Shown here: piece after piece, positions 47,582 through 58,829 of the stretch
How the letters are laid out: every line of letters starts with the position of its first letter
How positions within the stretch are numbered: position 1 is the first letter of the stretch
DNA from: Melitaea cinxia
Lineage: Eukaryota; Arthropoda; Insecta; Lepidoptera; Nymphalidae
Direction of reading: 5' to 3'
DNA: 64,000 nt
Assembly (NCBI RefSeq): GCF_905220565.1
Contig: NC_059416.1
Location: forward strand, 8,246,001-8,310,000
Notes under the pieces: generated by a model
Seen by the model: only the letters and a program-made list of their open reading frames with translations
Told to the model about the DNA's origin: nothing
The model's database searches: none
Position numbers and translations under genes: made by a program

Positions 47582-47712
47582 TATCAGAAGCGCATTACCG
47601 ATTCTAAATTCGACCATCTCCAGGAGCTCTAGCTACTTTACTACAGGAACTCAACACTATTTGAAAGCAGTATTATTTGGCTGTCATCTTCCCTAGTTAA
47701 GGTGATCCTGAG
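47582..47712 (+). mobile_element. SINE-like repeat, family M, fragment
   Basis: ATCAGAAGCGCATTACCGAT, CCAGGAGCTCTAGCTACTTT and TTGAAAGCAGTATTATTTGG. It begins just after the head-type-3 SINE ending at 47567. Confidence 0.6.
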
Positions 47713-48934
47713 TCACAGCTCAATAAGCTCAGATTAGCCAGAATTAATAAGCTGCACAGTTTCACCGTCATATAAAATTTTACTGAAAATGGTTTGGTAT
47801 TTTAGGACTAAAAGGTTAACACATATTCGTACATTTATTCATCCTCGCAAACTTTCACATTTATGATATTTATACGAATTCCATTCCAAAACATGATTTT
47901 GGAAATGCAGACCCACAGGCTTAGGCTTTACGTTGTGTTACTTGGTGTAAAAGTTTATTCAGTAAATTGACGAAGTATTTACTAATTTTAAATAAGTATT
48001 ACTTAAAATATGTATGGTATGATTAGTTTGTGAAACATATCCAATTACATCGTTGTCCCAGAGAATATTAATTAATAGAGTAAAAATATTTACTTAGCAT
48101 ATTAACCACGATATAAAACGATATGTATGAGTTCTGTAGATTTCGTAGTTCTTAAATTTAATGATATAACATAAAAAAAAAACAGAAAAAAACACCAACC
48201 GTACAAAAAATGTATTTTTTTTTGTGTTTGTTTCTTTTCAGTGTCCAATATTTTTCATAAAAGAAAAATTACTTCATAAGAAATATTAAAGCTATTATAA
48301 TATTATTCTCTACTTAAACGTTATTTAAATTCAAATTGCGATTTCAATTAAAAAATAAAAAATAAATATTACCAGACAGTGCGAACCGTGTTAAAAGGTA
48401 GTTAAAAACCTGTTGTATGTCTACTAACAAAGTCACGCAACTTTCTTTGTTTGGGTGTCACGTTCTCGGTGACCGGAATAAGGTGCTTATGTGCATGCAT
48501 TTGACTCCTACGAGATTTTGACATCGATGACCTAATACTCGAAACACACTTTAGTATCAAGTTATTTAACTTTTTACGTGCCGTCTCATTCAAAGTATTT
48601 TAGTGCAATACGCGTTGAACTTTTAGAAGGATGTTATGAATGTACTCTTCATTAATTCGATTTAATTGGTTATTACGGTTACTGCTCCGATCTCATAAGT
48701 CCTTGACTTATGTTTTATAGCATATAATAATGGCTTTTACAATTAGGTTCTTAACCCCAAAAGAATTGTCAAAATCTGATATTCCTCTAGTATTTATTTA
48801 CTCCACTACTACAACTTACGTCGTATCTTTTGTCGATGGAATTTATTGTCGTATTCGTGTTTGGACAAACATAGTTATTTTCAGTATAATTCAATAACAT
48901 TAAAGTAATACGTTTTAAGCGTACTAAGAAATAA
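47713..48934. other. Intergenic, no gene seen
   Basis: Includes a 63-codon minus-strand frame (48593-48402) with unusually GC-balanced, basic codons but no family resemblance. Confidence 0.45.
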
Positions 48935-49150
48935 AAAATCGATTTCAATTACATCGACAAGTAATACAACGTAAGTAGACGAAAAAAATTAACAAATGCA
49001 CGTCGTCACTACGATTTTCGAGGGTTTCCCTCGATTTCTCTGGAACTCCATCATCAGATCCCGGTTTCTTTATCATGGAACCACACTTGGGATATCTCCT
49101 TTCTAACAAAAAAAAGAGTTATCAAAATTGGTTTATTTCGTTTGAGAGCA
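48935..49150 (+). mobile_element. AACCGACTTC-element, partial copy
   Basis: ATCGATTTCAATTACATCGA, CAAGTAATACAACGTAAGTA, CCATCATCAGATCCCGGTTT and ATCTCCTTTCTAACAAAAAA. It carries a single copy of the internal unit. Confidence 0.7.
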
Positions 49151-49297
49151 AAATAATTTTATTTTTATTTTCGCAAATTTAATATAACGCTTAGCGATTC
49201 CGTACCTGAACTTCTTACATAGACGATATTTTTGTTGGATATCTGTGTCGGACCTCCCTAAATAACATAGTCACAAACTCCCAGACGACAATAAGCA

Positions 49298-49300
<3 letters not shown>

Positions 49301-49362
<62 letters not shown>
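49301..49362. repeat. (AT)31 microsatellite followed by a T run
   Basis: About 62 bp of pure AT dinucleotide ending in a run of T, directly before a family M repeat. Confidence 0.95.
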
Positions 49363-49371
<9 letters not shown>

Positions 49372-49375
49372 TATA

Positions 49376-49620
49376 ACTAGATCCGTAAACAAGCGTACGG
49401 TTTACCTGATGGTGAGTGGTTACTGTAGCTTATAGAGACAAGACAGACAGACGTTTGCAAAATCAGAAGCTCTGGTCACCTTACTCACCAATAGAAACAG
49501 AACACTGCTAACCAGTATTATTTAGTATAATATCTTGCGTAAGATCCAGGTACCCCAGTCGGGCTGTTCCATATTTAGAGCAGGAAATTCCTGCTGTGCC
49601 CTACCTCAGTCAGTCTACAT
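49376..49620 (+). mobile_element. SINE-like interspersed repeat, family M, copy after the AT array
   Basis: ATCCGTAAACAAGCGTACGG, GCTCTGGTCACCTTACTCAC, CCCAGTCGGGCTGTTCCATA and GCAGGAAATTCCTGCTGTGC, ending CCCTACCTCAGT. The family recurs in both orientations across the window. It may be what is called Metulj in Heliconius, but that is memory only and unchecked. Confidence 0.8.
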
Positions 49621-49778
49621 AGTCAGATCTAAAGCTTATCTTAACACAAAATAAATAATATTCACTCGATTGTTATCTCGAAACTCCAAATATTTTGAAA
49701 ACATCGCAGACATCAATCACGATGATGAAAAAACAAAAAATATATTAAGTTATAAACTAAGTTATAAACATTCTATGG

Positions 49779-49850
49779 TTGTCTGGAAGCGATTGCTTCG
49801 TAACCGATAAAATTGCGTTTATATGTATTTATGTATTTTTGTATTTGTGC
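49779..49850 (+). mobile_element. Diverged LINE 3'-end fragment
   Basis: GGTTGTCTGGAAGCGATTGC, TTCGTAACCGATAAAATTGC and TTTTGTATTTGTGC resemble the 29.9-kb fragment. It ends at the T run before the family M copy at 49.9 kb. Confidence 0.5.
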
Positions 49851-49871
49851 ATTTTTTTTTTTTTTTTTTTA

Positions 49872-50148
49872 TATGTCACTAGGTCGGCAAACAAGCTTAC
49901 GGCTCACCTGATGGTAAGCGATTACCGTAGCCTATAGACACCTGCAACACCAGAAGCATCGCAAGCGCGTTGCCGACCCAATCCCCAATCCCCCCAGGAG
50001 CTCTGGTCACCTTACTCACCAACAGGAACACAATACTGCTTGAAAACAGTATTATTTTGCTGTGATCTTCTGTAAGGTCGAGGTACTACCCCAGTCGGGC
50101 TGCTCCGTATTTTGAGCAGGAAATTCCTGCTGTGCCCTACCTCAGTTA
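49872..50148 (+). mobile_element. SINE-like interspersed repeat, family M, best copy
   Basis: TGTCACTAGGTCGGCAAACA, GGTAAGCGATTACCGTAGCC, GAGCTCTGGTCACCTTACTC, GTCGAGGTACTACCCCAGTC and AAATTCCTGCTGTGCCCTAC. It is preceded by a run of about 20 T. Only about 250 bp separate it from the previous copy in the same orientation. Confidence 0.85.
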
Positions 50149-50231
50149 AATACTATGCATACTATTTCTGTGTGAAATGGTTTTTAGACTTACAAAAAAG
50201 TACAGTTGTATTGTATTGAATTTTACATTTA

Positions 50232-50557
50232 TGTGTGGTTACGTTAGTTAGAATATAGGCACCCCCTCTCCTCCCGTGGGTGTCGTAAGAGGCGACTAAG
50301 GGATAACACAGTTCCACTACCACCTTGGAACTTAAAAAGCCGACCAATGGTGGGATAACCATCTAATTGTTGGCTTTAAAATATACAGGCCAAAGACGGG
50401 CAGCAGCGTCTTCGGTGCGACAAAGCCAGCCTTGCGGTCACCAACCCGCCTGCCCAGCATGGTGACTATGGGCAAAAGACATGAGTTCACGCCATTTTTG
50501 GCGCTAACTTGTGGAGGCCTATGTCCACCAGTGGACTATATTAGGCTGAAGTGATGA
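50232..50557 (+). mobile_element. Mini-RTE (leader plus 3' tail), plus orientation
   Basis: Begins TGTGTGGTTACGTTAGTTAG, carries the whole leader and TGACTATGGGCAAAAGACAT, then GGAGGCCTATGTCCACCAGT and ends TTAGGCTGAAGTGATGA. Same structure as the copies at 34.7 and 46.6 kb; no obvious target-site duplication. Confidence 0.8.
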
Positions 50558-51164
50558 ACAATACTTAAAACTTCCATAATTAATATGTATATTGTATGAA
50601 ACAATAACTCCTATTTTTTAGTCACGAAAAATTCAATATAAACGAGTATATGATATTTAATAAAAAAAAAAATACAACAACATACAAATACGAAAACTAG
50701 GAGGAGGAAAATGTTTGGTACTTTGGATGCGTTATTATTCCTTAGATTTTGTTTCCAACTAGAATATTGTGTTAATAACTCGAACTTAAGTACTCATCCG
50801 TTTCAGAAAATAAAGATTAATTCCTCCAATTGTAATTTACGACACTTAGGTATCAACTAAATTCATGGCAAACGATAATTGAAAAAATATCTGTAAATAA
50901 TATCGATATCCCGAATTATAAAATAGGTTTGGGGTCTAATTTTCCAACGGCACTTCGAAGAATAAGTAAAGCTGTTGTTTCAATTTTGTATGACAAAACA
51001 CATTATCGTTTGTTACACTATTAACCGAGATATATTCCTTCATCTATAATATATTAAGCAAGGGATTTACATAGGTACAAGCTTCACCATTTCTTTCATT
51101 ATAATAGTAGTCCATTTTAGAATTTCGATCACAATATTGAGCTTGAGCGTAGCAAGAAATATGT

Positions 51165-51350
51165 TGCTTAAAATTTGGAGCAGCTTGACTCACGCATTAT
51201 ACCGCCCTTAAGTAGTGTTGTATTTTTGTGGTGAGGATGATAGCCAGAACTTCTGGGGTGGGTCAAGGGTAGGGTTGGCAACACGTTTCAATACTCTTAA
51301 TATTGCAAGCGTCTATAGGCTATGCCACCGTATGTATACCTTCAGGCAAA
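51165..51350 (-). mobile_element. SINE-like repeat, family M
   Basis: GTAGTGTTGTATTTTTGTGG, CCAGAACTTCTGGGGTGGGT, GGTTGGCAACACGTTTCAAT and GCAAGCGTCTATAGGCTATG in the reverse of the 49.9-kb order. Confidence 0.65.
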
Positions 51351-52567
51351 AACATAAGTTAATAAATTAATAAGTTAGTTAATTTGGTTTATAGTATAAT
51401 GTTTGCAACTTCAAGATCTTGTTGTATATATAATCAAGTTCCCTCCTCTTGATTACAAATAGAATTAGAAAACTATTACGTCAAACATCATAGACAAACA
51501 AGAGTTGTCTAAGAATTGATAAGTTATTCTACTCCGTGTATCCCTGTAGGAACCTTTTCTCCGACGTCCCCTACATTGTTAATTTGTGAAAATCGCTTAG
51601 ATATTCTATCAGTGGCGAAGCTCTGCCAAGTATGTAGAAAATTGAAGATTTAAGCGAATTTATCGCTTGAGTTGCATAAAATAAGAACGTTTGTTGTTTC
51701 AATCTGTTCGATTCTTTGAATATGTATAATGAACTCTCTCCGAATAGAATGTAATTGTTTGTCGCTTGTCAATGTATGAAGCTTCAATTGTGTATAATTT
51801 ATTTAGGATTCACGTTCGGTCAAAGGTAACTGTTCTCTAAAATTATACAGTAGAAATTAACCTTTATCGCCTATGATATAAACTCCAAAATTGCGTTAAT
51901 GATTTTTAGCGGTCCAACGGAATTCAAGTGCTAATTATATTAAGTGTCGTCATTGTATTTAATAAAGAAAGGAAATTAAGCATTTGAAGGCAGCGCAGCA
52001 ACAGTAATTTTAGTTAATTTTTAATTATTTTTATCTTAAAAAAAAGAAAGTCTAAGCTGATTATAAAATTCACATTAAGATAATGAAGAAATTCCATAAA
52101 ATATTTATATATTAATTACACAACCTCAGCTCATTATTATCAGCTCAGCTCATTTAAAAAATGACTAAATGTGGAAAATTGTGCAACAAATTTAAAATAG
52201 ACGCAGAATTAAAGTATACATTATAATGTTTAACATAACTTATTCACTTAAAGAGAGATCACCGGAGCTTAGTGAAAACAAAAGCAACTTACTGCTAGGC
52301 AAAGTAGATATTCCTTCCGTTGCAGACGGGCGACAAAATAATATTACCAACGCGAACAATTCAATTTATTTCTTAATAATATAAAATTAAGAATTTAATG
52401 TTACATAAATTATTATTGATTGATTTAATTTTTACTTATACATATATATTTTCAATAATTCATAAGTAATATAGTCAATAGTAATAAATAAGTAACATTT
52501 GACATGTTATTATTTCTCTTAATAACTGTAGCAATGAAGATTAAATGTGAAATCGAATCTTATCATT
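51351..52567. other. Intergenic, no gene seen
   Basis: AT-rich; nothing recognised. Confidence 0.5.
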
Positions 52568-52862
52568 TTTAATCGACTTCAAAAAAGGAGGAGGTTGCTC
52601 AATTCGACCGTATATTTATATATTTTTATGTATGTTCGGGGATAACTTCGTTGTTTATGAACCGATTTCGATATATTTTTTTGTTGGAAAGGAAATAACC
52701 CAAGGTTGTTATTTTGATAAAGAAACCAGGATCTGATGATGGAATCCCAGAAAAATTGAGGGGAACCCTCGAAAATCGTAGTGATGACTACTTAGTGATA
52801 TTATTTGTCGATGTAATTGAAATCGTTTTTTTTTTTTTCGTTTGCTAGCAAACACAATTATA
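52568..52862 (-). mobile_element. AACCGACTTC-element, minus orientation, single internal unit
   Basis: CGACTTCAAAAAAGGAGGAG, AACCAGGATCTGATGATGGA and GTCGATGTAATTGAAATCG, followed by a T run and the 14-bp palindrome GTTTGCTAGCAAAC. The palindrome matches GTTTGCTCACAAAC at the start of the 21.3-kb copy, so it belongs to the element end. Confidence 0.75.
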
Positions 52863-53099
52863 TATATTCACTTAAACTCTGTTATATCTCAGATTTTACA
52901 TTTAATAAAATAGAAAACTAAATTTAAACAGAAATTTATTAGATAAGCGATTTCTATTCGTATTGAAAAGTAATTAAAATAATAAAATATAATGAATTCC
53001 TATTAATCAAATATGTTCAGATATTTCCGAATAAGAATAATAACAAGCATTTTTTCATTTTCATAAGATTTTATTGCTACTGTTTTTGCCTTGTTAACA

Positions 53100-53146
53100 T
53101 ACGCTTCATCCTGTAATATCCCACTGCTGGCCATAGGTCTCTTTCG
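53100..53146 (-). mobile_element. SINE tail remnant
   Basis: TACGCTTCATCCTGTAATAT then CCACTGCTGGCCATAGGTCT, ending in CTCTTTC. Confidence 0.6.
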
Positions 53147-53374
53147 GACACGGCACACGCACTATTACACCAGAGCGGTCATCCTTGTTTATATATACTA
53201 TACAAAGTTTCCGCCACAGCTTCGCCTGAGTGGACTATTACCAACGATTTTAGCTGTTCTGTTTTTCTCGTTTAAAATATAGACTTGTCACTCAGTGATA
53301 ACTGATAACGTAGTTTGCCTCTGGTGAATTCAAATCGCTTCATAAGGTTTTCAGTTATTTAATTACAGACTAGT

Positions 53375-53538
53375 CATTCATTATCATCATTATTTCAGCC
53401 TATCGCAGTCCACTGCTGGACATAGGCCTCCCCAAGTTCGCGCCAGACAACCCGGTCTTCCGCAATCCTCATCCAGCCTACACCGGCAATCTTACGTAGA
53501 TCGTCGGTCCAACAGGCCGGAGGACGTCCCACACTGCG
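53375..53538 (-). mobile_element. 5'-truncated RTE LINE copy with 11-bp target-site duplication
   Basis: The 164 bp match the last part of the full LINE closely, from its 3' tail inward through CCTACACCGGCAATCTTACG to GGAGGACGTCCCACACTGCG. It is flanked by perfect TACAGACTAGT repeats (53364-53374 and 53539-53549). The leader is absent, so this copy came from the coding LINE and not from the mini form. Confidence 0.9.
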
Positions 53539-54254
53539 TACAGACTAGTAATTAATCAATATTTTTCTCTATATCATATTAGTATATATATTATAAATAG
53601 TTTTATCGTAACGCATATCTGCGCCACAACGGATGGTCAAGAAGTTAAAAATTACATAATTGGGCCGTTTGGATTCATGTACTACACGACTTTTGTGTAC
53701 AATACTTTCGCTGAATAAGTTGTGCCTTCAAATAGTCTTAAAACATTTATCCCCAGCATACAAATTGTTAATAAACGGTATAGCTGTTACAGCAAATGGC
53801 CGAATTATCGATGGGCATTCGAAAGTAATGAAATTATACGGTGTTGTAAGAATTTATGATTTTCGAAAATTTCATTGAGTAATCGACGGAGGTGCGTCTT
53901 TGTATGTGTTTTATTTACGTTTACGATATATACTTGTGATTTTGGTAGTTTCTGCATTGTAACGTACCTATGTGAATTAAAATATACCGCTAGAATAGCC
54001 ACTACAATGGACACATTTTGGGTAGGAGAACTATATTTTTGGTTAATTTTGTGCTGCTGTAGAGAAATCTTAAGATTTTACAACACATATTTTTAATAAC
54101 AACATATTAAAAGGATAAATCTGAGGTTAGATTTTTTTAAACTAGCGGAACAAATATATTCTTTACTTAAAAAATATTGATATACTAGTATACTAGAAAA
54201 AGCAATAATAAAAAAAACAAAACATCTAAACCATTTAGTTTATATATAAATCTA

Positions 54255-54445
54255 TATAAATAAAAATAAAAATGAATGTTGCTAGGCGCGTAACTAGAAA
54301 ATGGCTCAATCAATTCACCTATTTTAATTTTTGTGTATTCCTTAAGGCCCATGGATGGTCTTGATATTAAAAAATAAATTAAAAAAAAAAAATTACTATC
54401 AACTTTTGACAGAACGAAGTCTGTCCGGGCAGCTTGTATTAAATA
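54255..54445 (+). mobile_element. Short interspersed repeat ending CTGTCCGGGCAGCTTGTA
   Basis: AATGAATGTTGCTAGGCGCG, AAGGCCCATGGATGGTCTTG and GACAGAACGAAGTCTGTCCG. It resembles common lepidopteran remnants; family not assigned. Confidence 0.5.
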
Positions 54446-55104
54446 AATAACAATATTATAAATATAGTCATAATCTCCCTTTTTTATTGAAGTTGTTTTT
54501 ATTCAAGAAGGTTAATCTAAGTAGCAGTCTGTGACATTTTCTAGTGTGTATGATGAAACAAAAAGTTTTATACACTATGTCCGGTTCAATGCTCCTAGAA
54601 AAGTATGAGAAAATAAAAAAGAGATTCTAGACTAAAATTTGCTACGATGTGATGACATTTAAGTGCATACGTAACGTACTTAATGCATACAGTTGACAAT
54701 ATCGTGCAGTTCAAACACGCTTGTAATTTTTTTTTTCAAATTTAAGGGCTTCATCGCAAGAGCGATTATGTCGCCCTGGTAAGGAGAGAGGAGTAGTTTA
54801 ATTATTACATATTCACAACTTAAGTTCTCCTATCCACTAACTTATATAAAATTCGGGCCAAATCTGAGAGTTGGTCAGCCAGGATGGTATTACATTTTTC
54901 CAACTCATTAATAAAAGTACATGTATCTCTGATGTCTTTGTTCCGGGCACATTTCATCACGCTTGTAAATGCCAAAAATAAATGACAATCATTAATAATA
55001 ATAAAAAATCATTAATATGTAGTGGTGTATTTCCATTCAGGGCAAATATTAATATTTGTACACATTTTATGGTCTAGGTTTTAGAGTACGTCCTTATAAA
55101 TCTC

Positions 55105-55285
55105 AACGTGGTCCCTCAGAGATCATGTAAAGGTTCGTTCAGTTATTGTAGACACTTTAATAGCGATCACCGATCAGCGTGGTGGATTATAAGACCTATA
55201 TTTTCTTTAATATTTCTGTTGAACGTTTTTAAAGTCAAATGTATATCATCATATATCAGCAGGATATTACAGGCTGAAGCGATAT
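55105..55285 (+). mobile_element. Degraded SINE copy
   Basis: Isolated matches in family order: CAACGTGGTCCCTCAGAGA, TAGCGATCACCGATCAGCGT, GTGGATTATAAG and GGATATTACAGGCTGAAGCG. Confidence 0.45.
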
Positions 55286-56795
55286 CTATATCAATCTATA
55301 ATTTTAACTGAAAATATATTTTGAGTTAGTAGGCTTTTCGGAGCACCGATAAATCGGGGAAAATAAGGTTATAAAAATTCTAACTAATTAACACTTGCAC
55401 CATTATCACATCATTACATAAATTTAGTCAAATCTTGTAATATGCAATAAACTCTATGCAATGAATAAAATTGATATCGATCACGTCAAGAAATTATCAG
55501 TAAGATGCAACAATGTATAAAACCTAAACCTTATATAAACTTTTTACAATTAAAAAATATAAATCATAAACTGAATTGTCAACAATAAAAAAACCATAAT
55601 TTCACATCTTTAAAATGGCAAGTCATGTATTAACTTTCGTAGTGAACGAGAATTGTACCCATGACCTTTCAATATTGAAGTGCACTGACATCGTCATCTA
55701 AACGAAAAAGAAAAAGTTTCTTAAGATCAATTTACACAGTACGAATACAAATGAATTGTAATGAATATGCCATTTGTACAATAGTCAATAAATTTTATTT
55801 CTCACCTGAAATTCCGACAACCTATTAAATATTGTTTACTAAATAAAATATAATTATTTTTTTTTTTATATTGAAGCAGGCATAACGTTGTCTATACCTT
55901 TTGCCTGCTTTTGCCTTTGTTTTATAAAAATATAAAGTTTCTAACTTTGTTTGTTTGTTAGTAGGTAATCTTCGCAAATAATGATTCTACCATGAAAATT
56001 CTTTCACTAGCAGAAAACTACACTATTCAGGATTGATATAAGCTATATTGTATTGTTATTGAATAAAATTTCAGTGAAAAATAATAGTATATATAAATTA
56101 AGTCGGAGAAATGAGACGAAAACATTGCTATATATTTGCATCACAAAATAACAATTAACGCCCAAGGAAGCGCGCACGGGTCGGCTTGATAAAATAAAAA
56201 GGTTGGAATTATTTTTCTTTTAATGCATTTAAGTAACTCAAATATTACGATGAATAAAAACCTCCTTTATGACGCCTGTAAAAGGCTGTAAAATGTTATA
56301 CGATTTATACAAACGAAGCAATACCCAAATGTGACAATATTTTTAAAATTTTGATGAACGAACGAATACAACCCTTGTTTTGTGTATTGAAATAAGCTTT
56401 ATTTGAAAAAGATCGTATCAAAAAGATAATTGAATAATCTCTGAATTAATACAAGCAAAAGAAAAAAAAAATATCAAAAAGACAATTTCTCATACTATAT
56501 AATGCATATGTTGAACAGTTTTCCGGTTGGTATAATTTCTATTAACTGAAAAAAAGAATAACAAATGAACCTTTCTACAATTATTATTAGATAATATTGC
56601 ATTTTTTGTGTTTAAAATAATTACTACTCAGTATATCGTAATATCATATAGTATAATATAACAGTTTTATTAATTTAATTTACGAATGAACATAGCGTAA
56701 AATATCTGAAAATATCTTTGTAAGTATATCTGTATAGTAAGTAGATATTTGAGTTGAGACCTATAATTTTTTTTCTAGTAAATATATCTCAAAAT

Positions 56796-56857
56796 CTCCT
56801 CTCCTACATGGAGAAAGATATCTATGCCCAGTAGTGGGATGTTACAGGCTCAATCGT
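56796..56857 (+). mobile_element. SINE tail fragment
   Basis: CTCCTACATGGAGAAAGATA, ATGCCCAGTAGTGGGATGTT and ACAGGCTCAATCG: the terminal 60 bp of the tRNA-headed SINE. Confidence 0.65.
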
Positions 56858-57496
56858 AATCGTAAATCTTAAAATGGAAATAAATTATTATAAATGTTCA
56901 ATACGGAACAGAGGAACATTAAATTGTTTGTCATTAATATAATGGTGAGATCCCACTTATTTGCGAAGGTAAATTACACTAAATTATTTCTAGTTTCATT
57001 TTTCTTCTCATCATATAATTTGAAACAAAATATGTAATGAATTCCATTAATTATTTCCAAGTCTAATATTGATCACTTTAATCATAGTTCTAAATATTTT
57101 AGAAAATATATAAAATGTATCCAACGTAATTTTGTTATTTGAAGGTATTTTTTTCAAAGGTCTAACCATATTTATGTGTATTGATATATTTTAATATATA
57201 ATTTCATCTCTTACTGGGTAAGTAAAAAAATAATTTATGAGTTATGTTTACCAAGTTATTCAAGCGCAATACTAAGCTTTTTAAAAATATTTTTTACCAT
57301 TGCTGAAATAGTATATCTCTTACAGAAAAAAAAAAACAATTATCGAAGATTTATTCGCCTAACTACAAAAATTGTTCAAGCAAGTTCTAAGTTAAGTAAA
57401 CCAGTTTTCTTTTCACAGATATTTAAAAAATGCCCTAAAAATCATCACAGTCATTACGCTATGTTAACACTGAGCTTTATTTCCTCACAAGTGACA

Positions 57497-57531
57497 TATA
57501 AAGTGGGGGGTGTCCACATAAAACAGACCGT
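57497..57531 (+). promoter_or_regulatory. OsiD TATA box and core-promoter block
   Basis: TATAAA at 57497-57502 is followed by GTGGGGGGTG (57503-57512), AAAACA (57520-57525) and CCGT (57528-57531). The ATG is 40 bp after the block. Spacing from TATAAA to the ACAGA stretch (about 27 bp) suits a transcription start near 57524; alternatively ATAAAACAG could itself act as the TATA element. Confidence 0.5.
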
Positions 57532-57570
57532 GTAACTGACTGCTTTGACAATTGAGCGTTGAGTGCTAAG

Positions 57571-58829
57571 ATGAAAACGTTCATTGTAGTGTGTTTAGTT
57601 GCGGTCGCGGCGGCGATGCCGACCTCCAAGGAGGACGGTGTCATGGAGAGGTTCATATCGACTCTGAGGGACTGTGTGGAAACTGACACGATGCTGTGCT
57701 TAAAGGTGTGTGTTGTGCAGTGCTGTGACGTGTTGTGTTTGTGCTAAGAGAAATATTGATTTAAGGATCTAATATTGCTTAGGATTATTCTTTTTCATTT
57801 TTGGACATTGTCGGTCAACTGTTACTAAATTTCAACTATTACTAAAACTTTTGTTACCTCTGTAACGTTAGAGGATTTTCGTATAATTAACTGTTTTTAA
57901 AAAAAATAGTTTTAAAAATTAGAACAATTTATTTAAATAGAAGTTAAAACAGTATTTTGACAAGAAAATTCGAATACATTGTAGTAGAATCAGGAATCTT
58001 TATCAATTTATGGAAAATTAATTAGGTCAAGTACAATAAACTAAATTCCTTCTTAATTTCACAGGAAAAAGCGATGAAGTTCACCGAAAACCTAGCAGTG
58101 TCTAAAGATCTGAGCCTTGTCGATGGAATCACCTTCACGAGAACTGGCTCCCCTCGTTCAGCTCGCAGCTATGATCCTCTTCCTGAAGACCCCAAGACGA
58201 GGGAGCTCCAAGTCGAAGAGAGAATCATGGACAACTTCGTAGACTTCCTGGACAATCACGCTTTGCAACTCAGAATGCCAAAATCCTTCACAGAAGATAA
58301 CTCTGTTGAAGAGGAAGGTGAGGATCAAATTTTTATTATAACATCAAAGTAGAATTATGCTAGATAAATCAGATTTAAATTGGAATAGTTTTCTTCTCGC
58401 ACTCAAAACTTCCGGTCCAAATTAATGAAACTAATTTCGTAAGTTTCCTAGAAACGACTAATGTATAAAAATGATAAGTATTAAAACTTATTAACTTTTT
58501 ATTTTATAGGCCGTGGCAAGAAGAAGAAGAAGCTTAAGAAGCTCCTCCCCATCCTTGCCCTCATCAAACTGAAGCTCTCTGCCCTCATACCTCTGTTCCT
58601 CGGTATCATCGCCTTCGCAGTATTCAAGTTCTACATCCTTGGAAAGATCGCTTTCATTGCAGCGGCCTTTGGAGCCCTGAAAAAGCTTTTAGACTCCAAA
58701 TCCAAGAGCGGAGGTGGTGGTTGGTCTGAACCAGCTCATGAAGAGCACGGCTGGGAAAGCGGCGGTGGTTGGGGCAGGTCCCAAGACGCTCAAAACATGG
58801 CCTACGCTGCTCATGTTAAACAAGCATAA
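57571..58829 (+). CDS. Osiris-family (DUF1676) secreted protein (OsiD), 3 exons
   Basis: Exons 57571-57705, 58065-58317 and 58510-58829 give 235 aa; introns are phase 0 (AAG|GTGTGT) and phase 1 (AAG|GTGAGG). The true start is the ATG of MKTFIVV; the open frame extends four codons upstream but without an ATG. The signal peptide is residues 1-16. The cysteine pair is Cys35 and Cys43 (x7) in DCVETDTMLCLK. Exon 2 has GSPRSARSYDPL, the block shared with OsiC. Exon 3 has the basic patch GRGKKKKK (130-137), the hydrophobic segment (about 141-185, with LIPLFLGIIAF identical to OsiC), a Gly/Trp-rich linker (GGGGW, GGGWGRS) and the signature QNMAYAAH (224-231). Introns lie at the same places and phases as in OsiC, so these are duplicated genes. 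Introns are short (359 and 192 bp). As for the family, a secreted or endomembrane protein of cuticle-forming cells is expected. Confidence 0.94.

Larger units (their letters stand above)
53550..57490. other. Upstream region of OsiD
   Basis: AT-rich with repeat remnants at 54.3, 55.1 and 56.8 kb. No gene seen. Confidence 0.5.
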
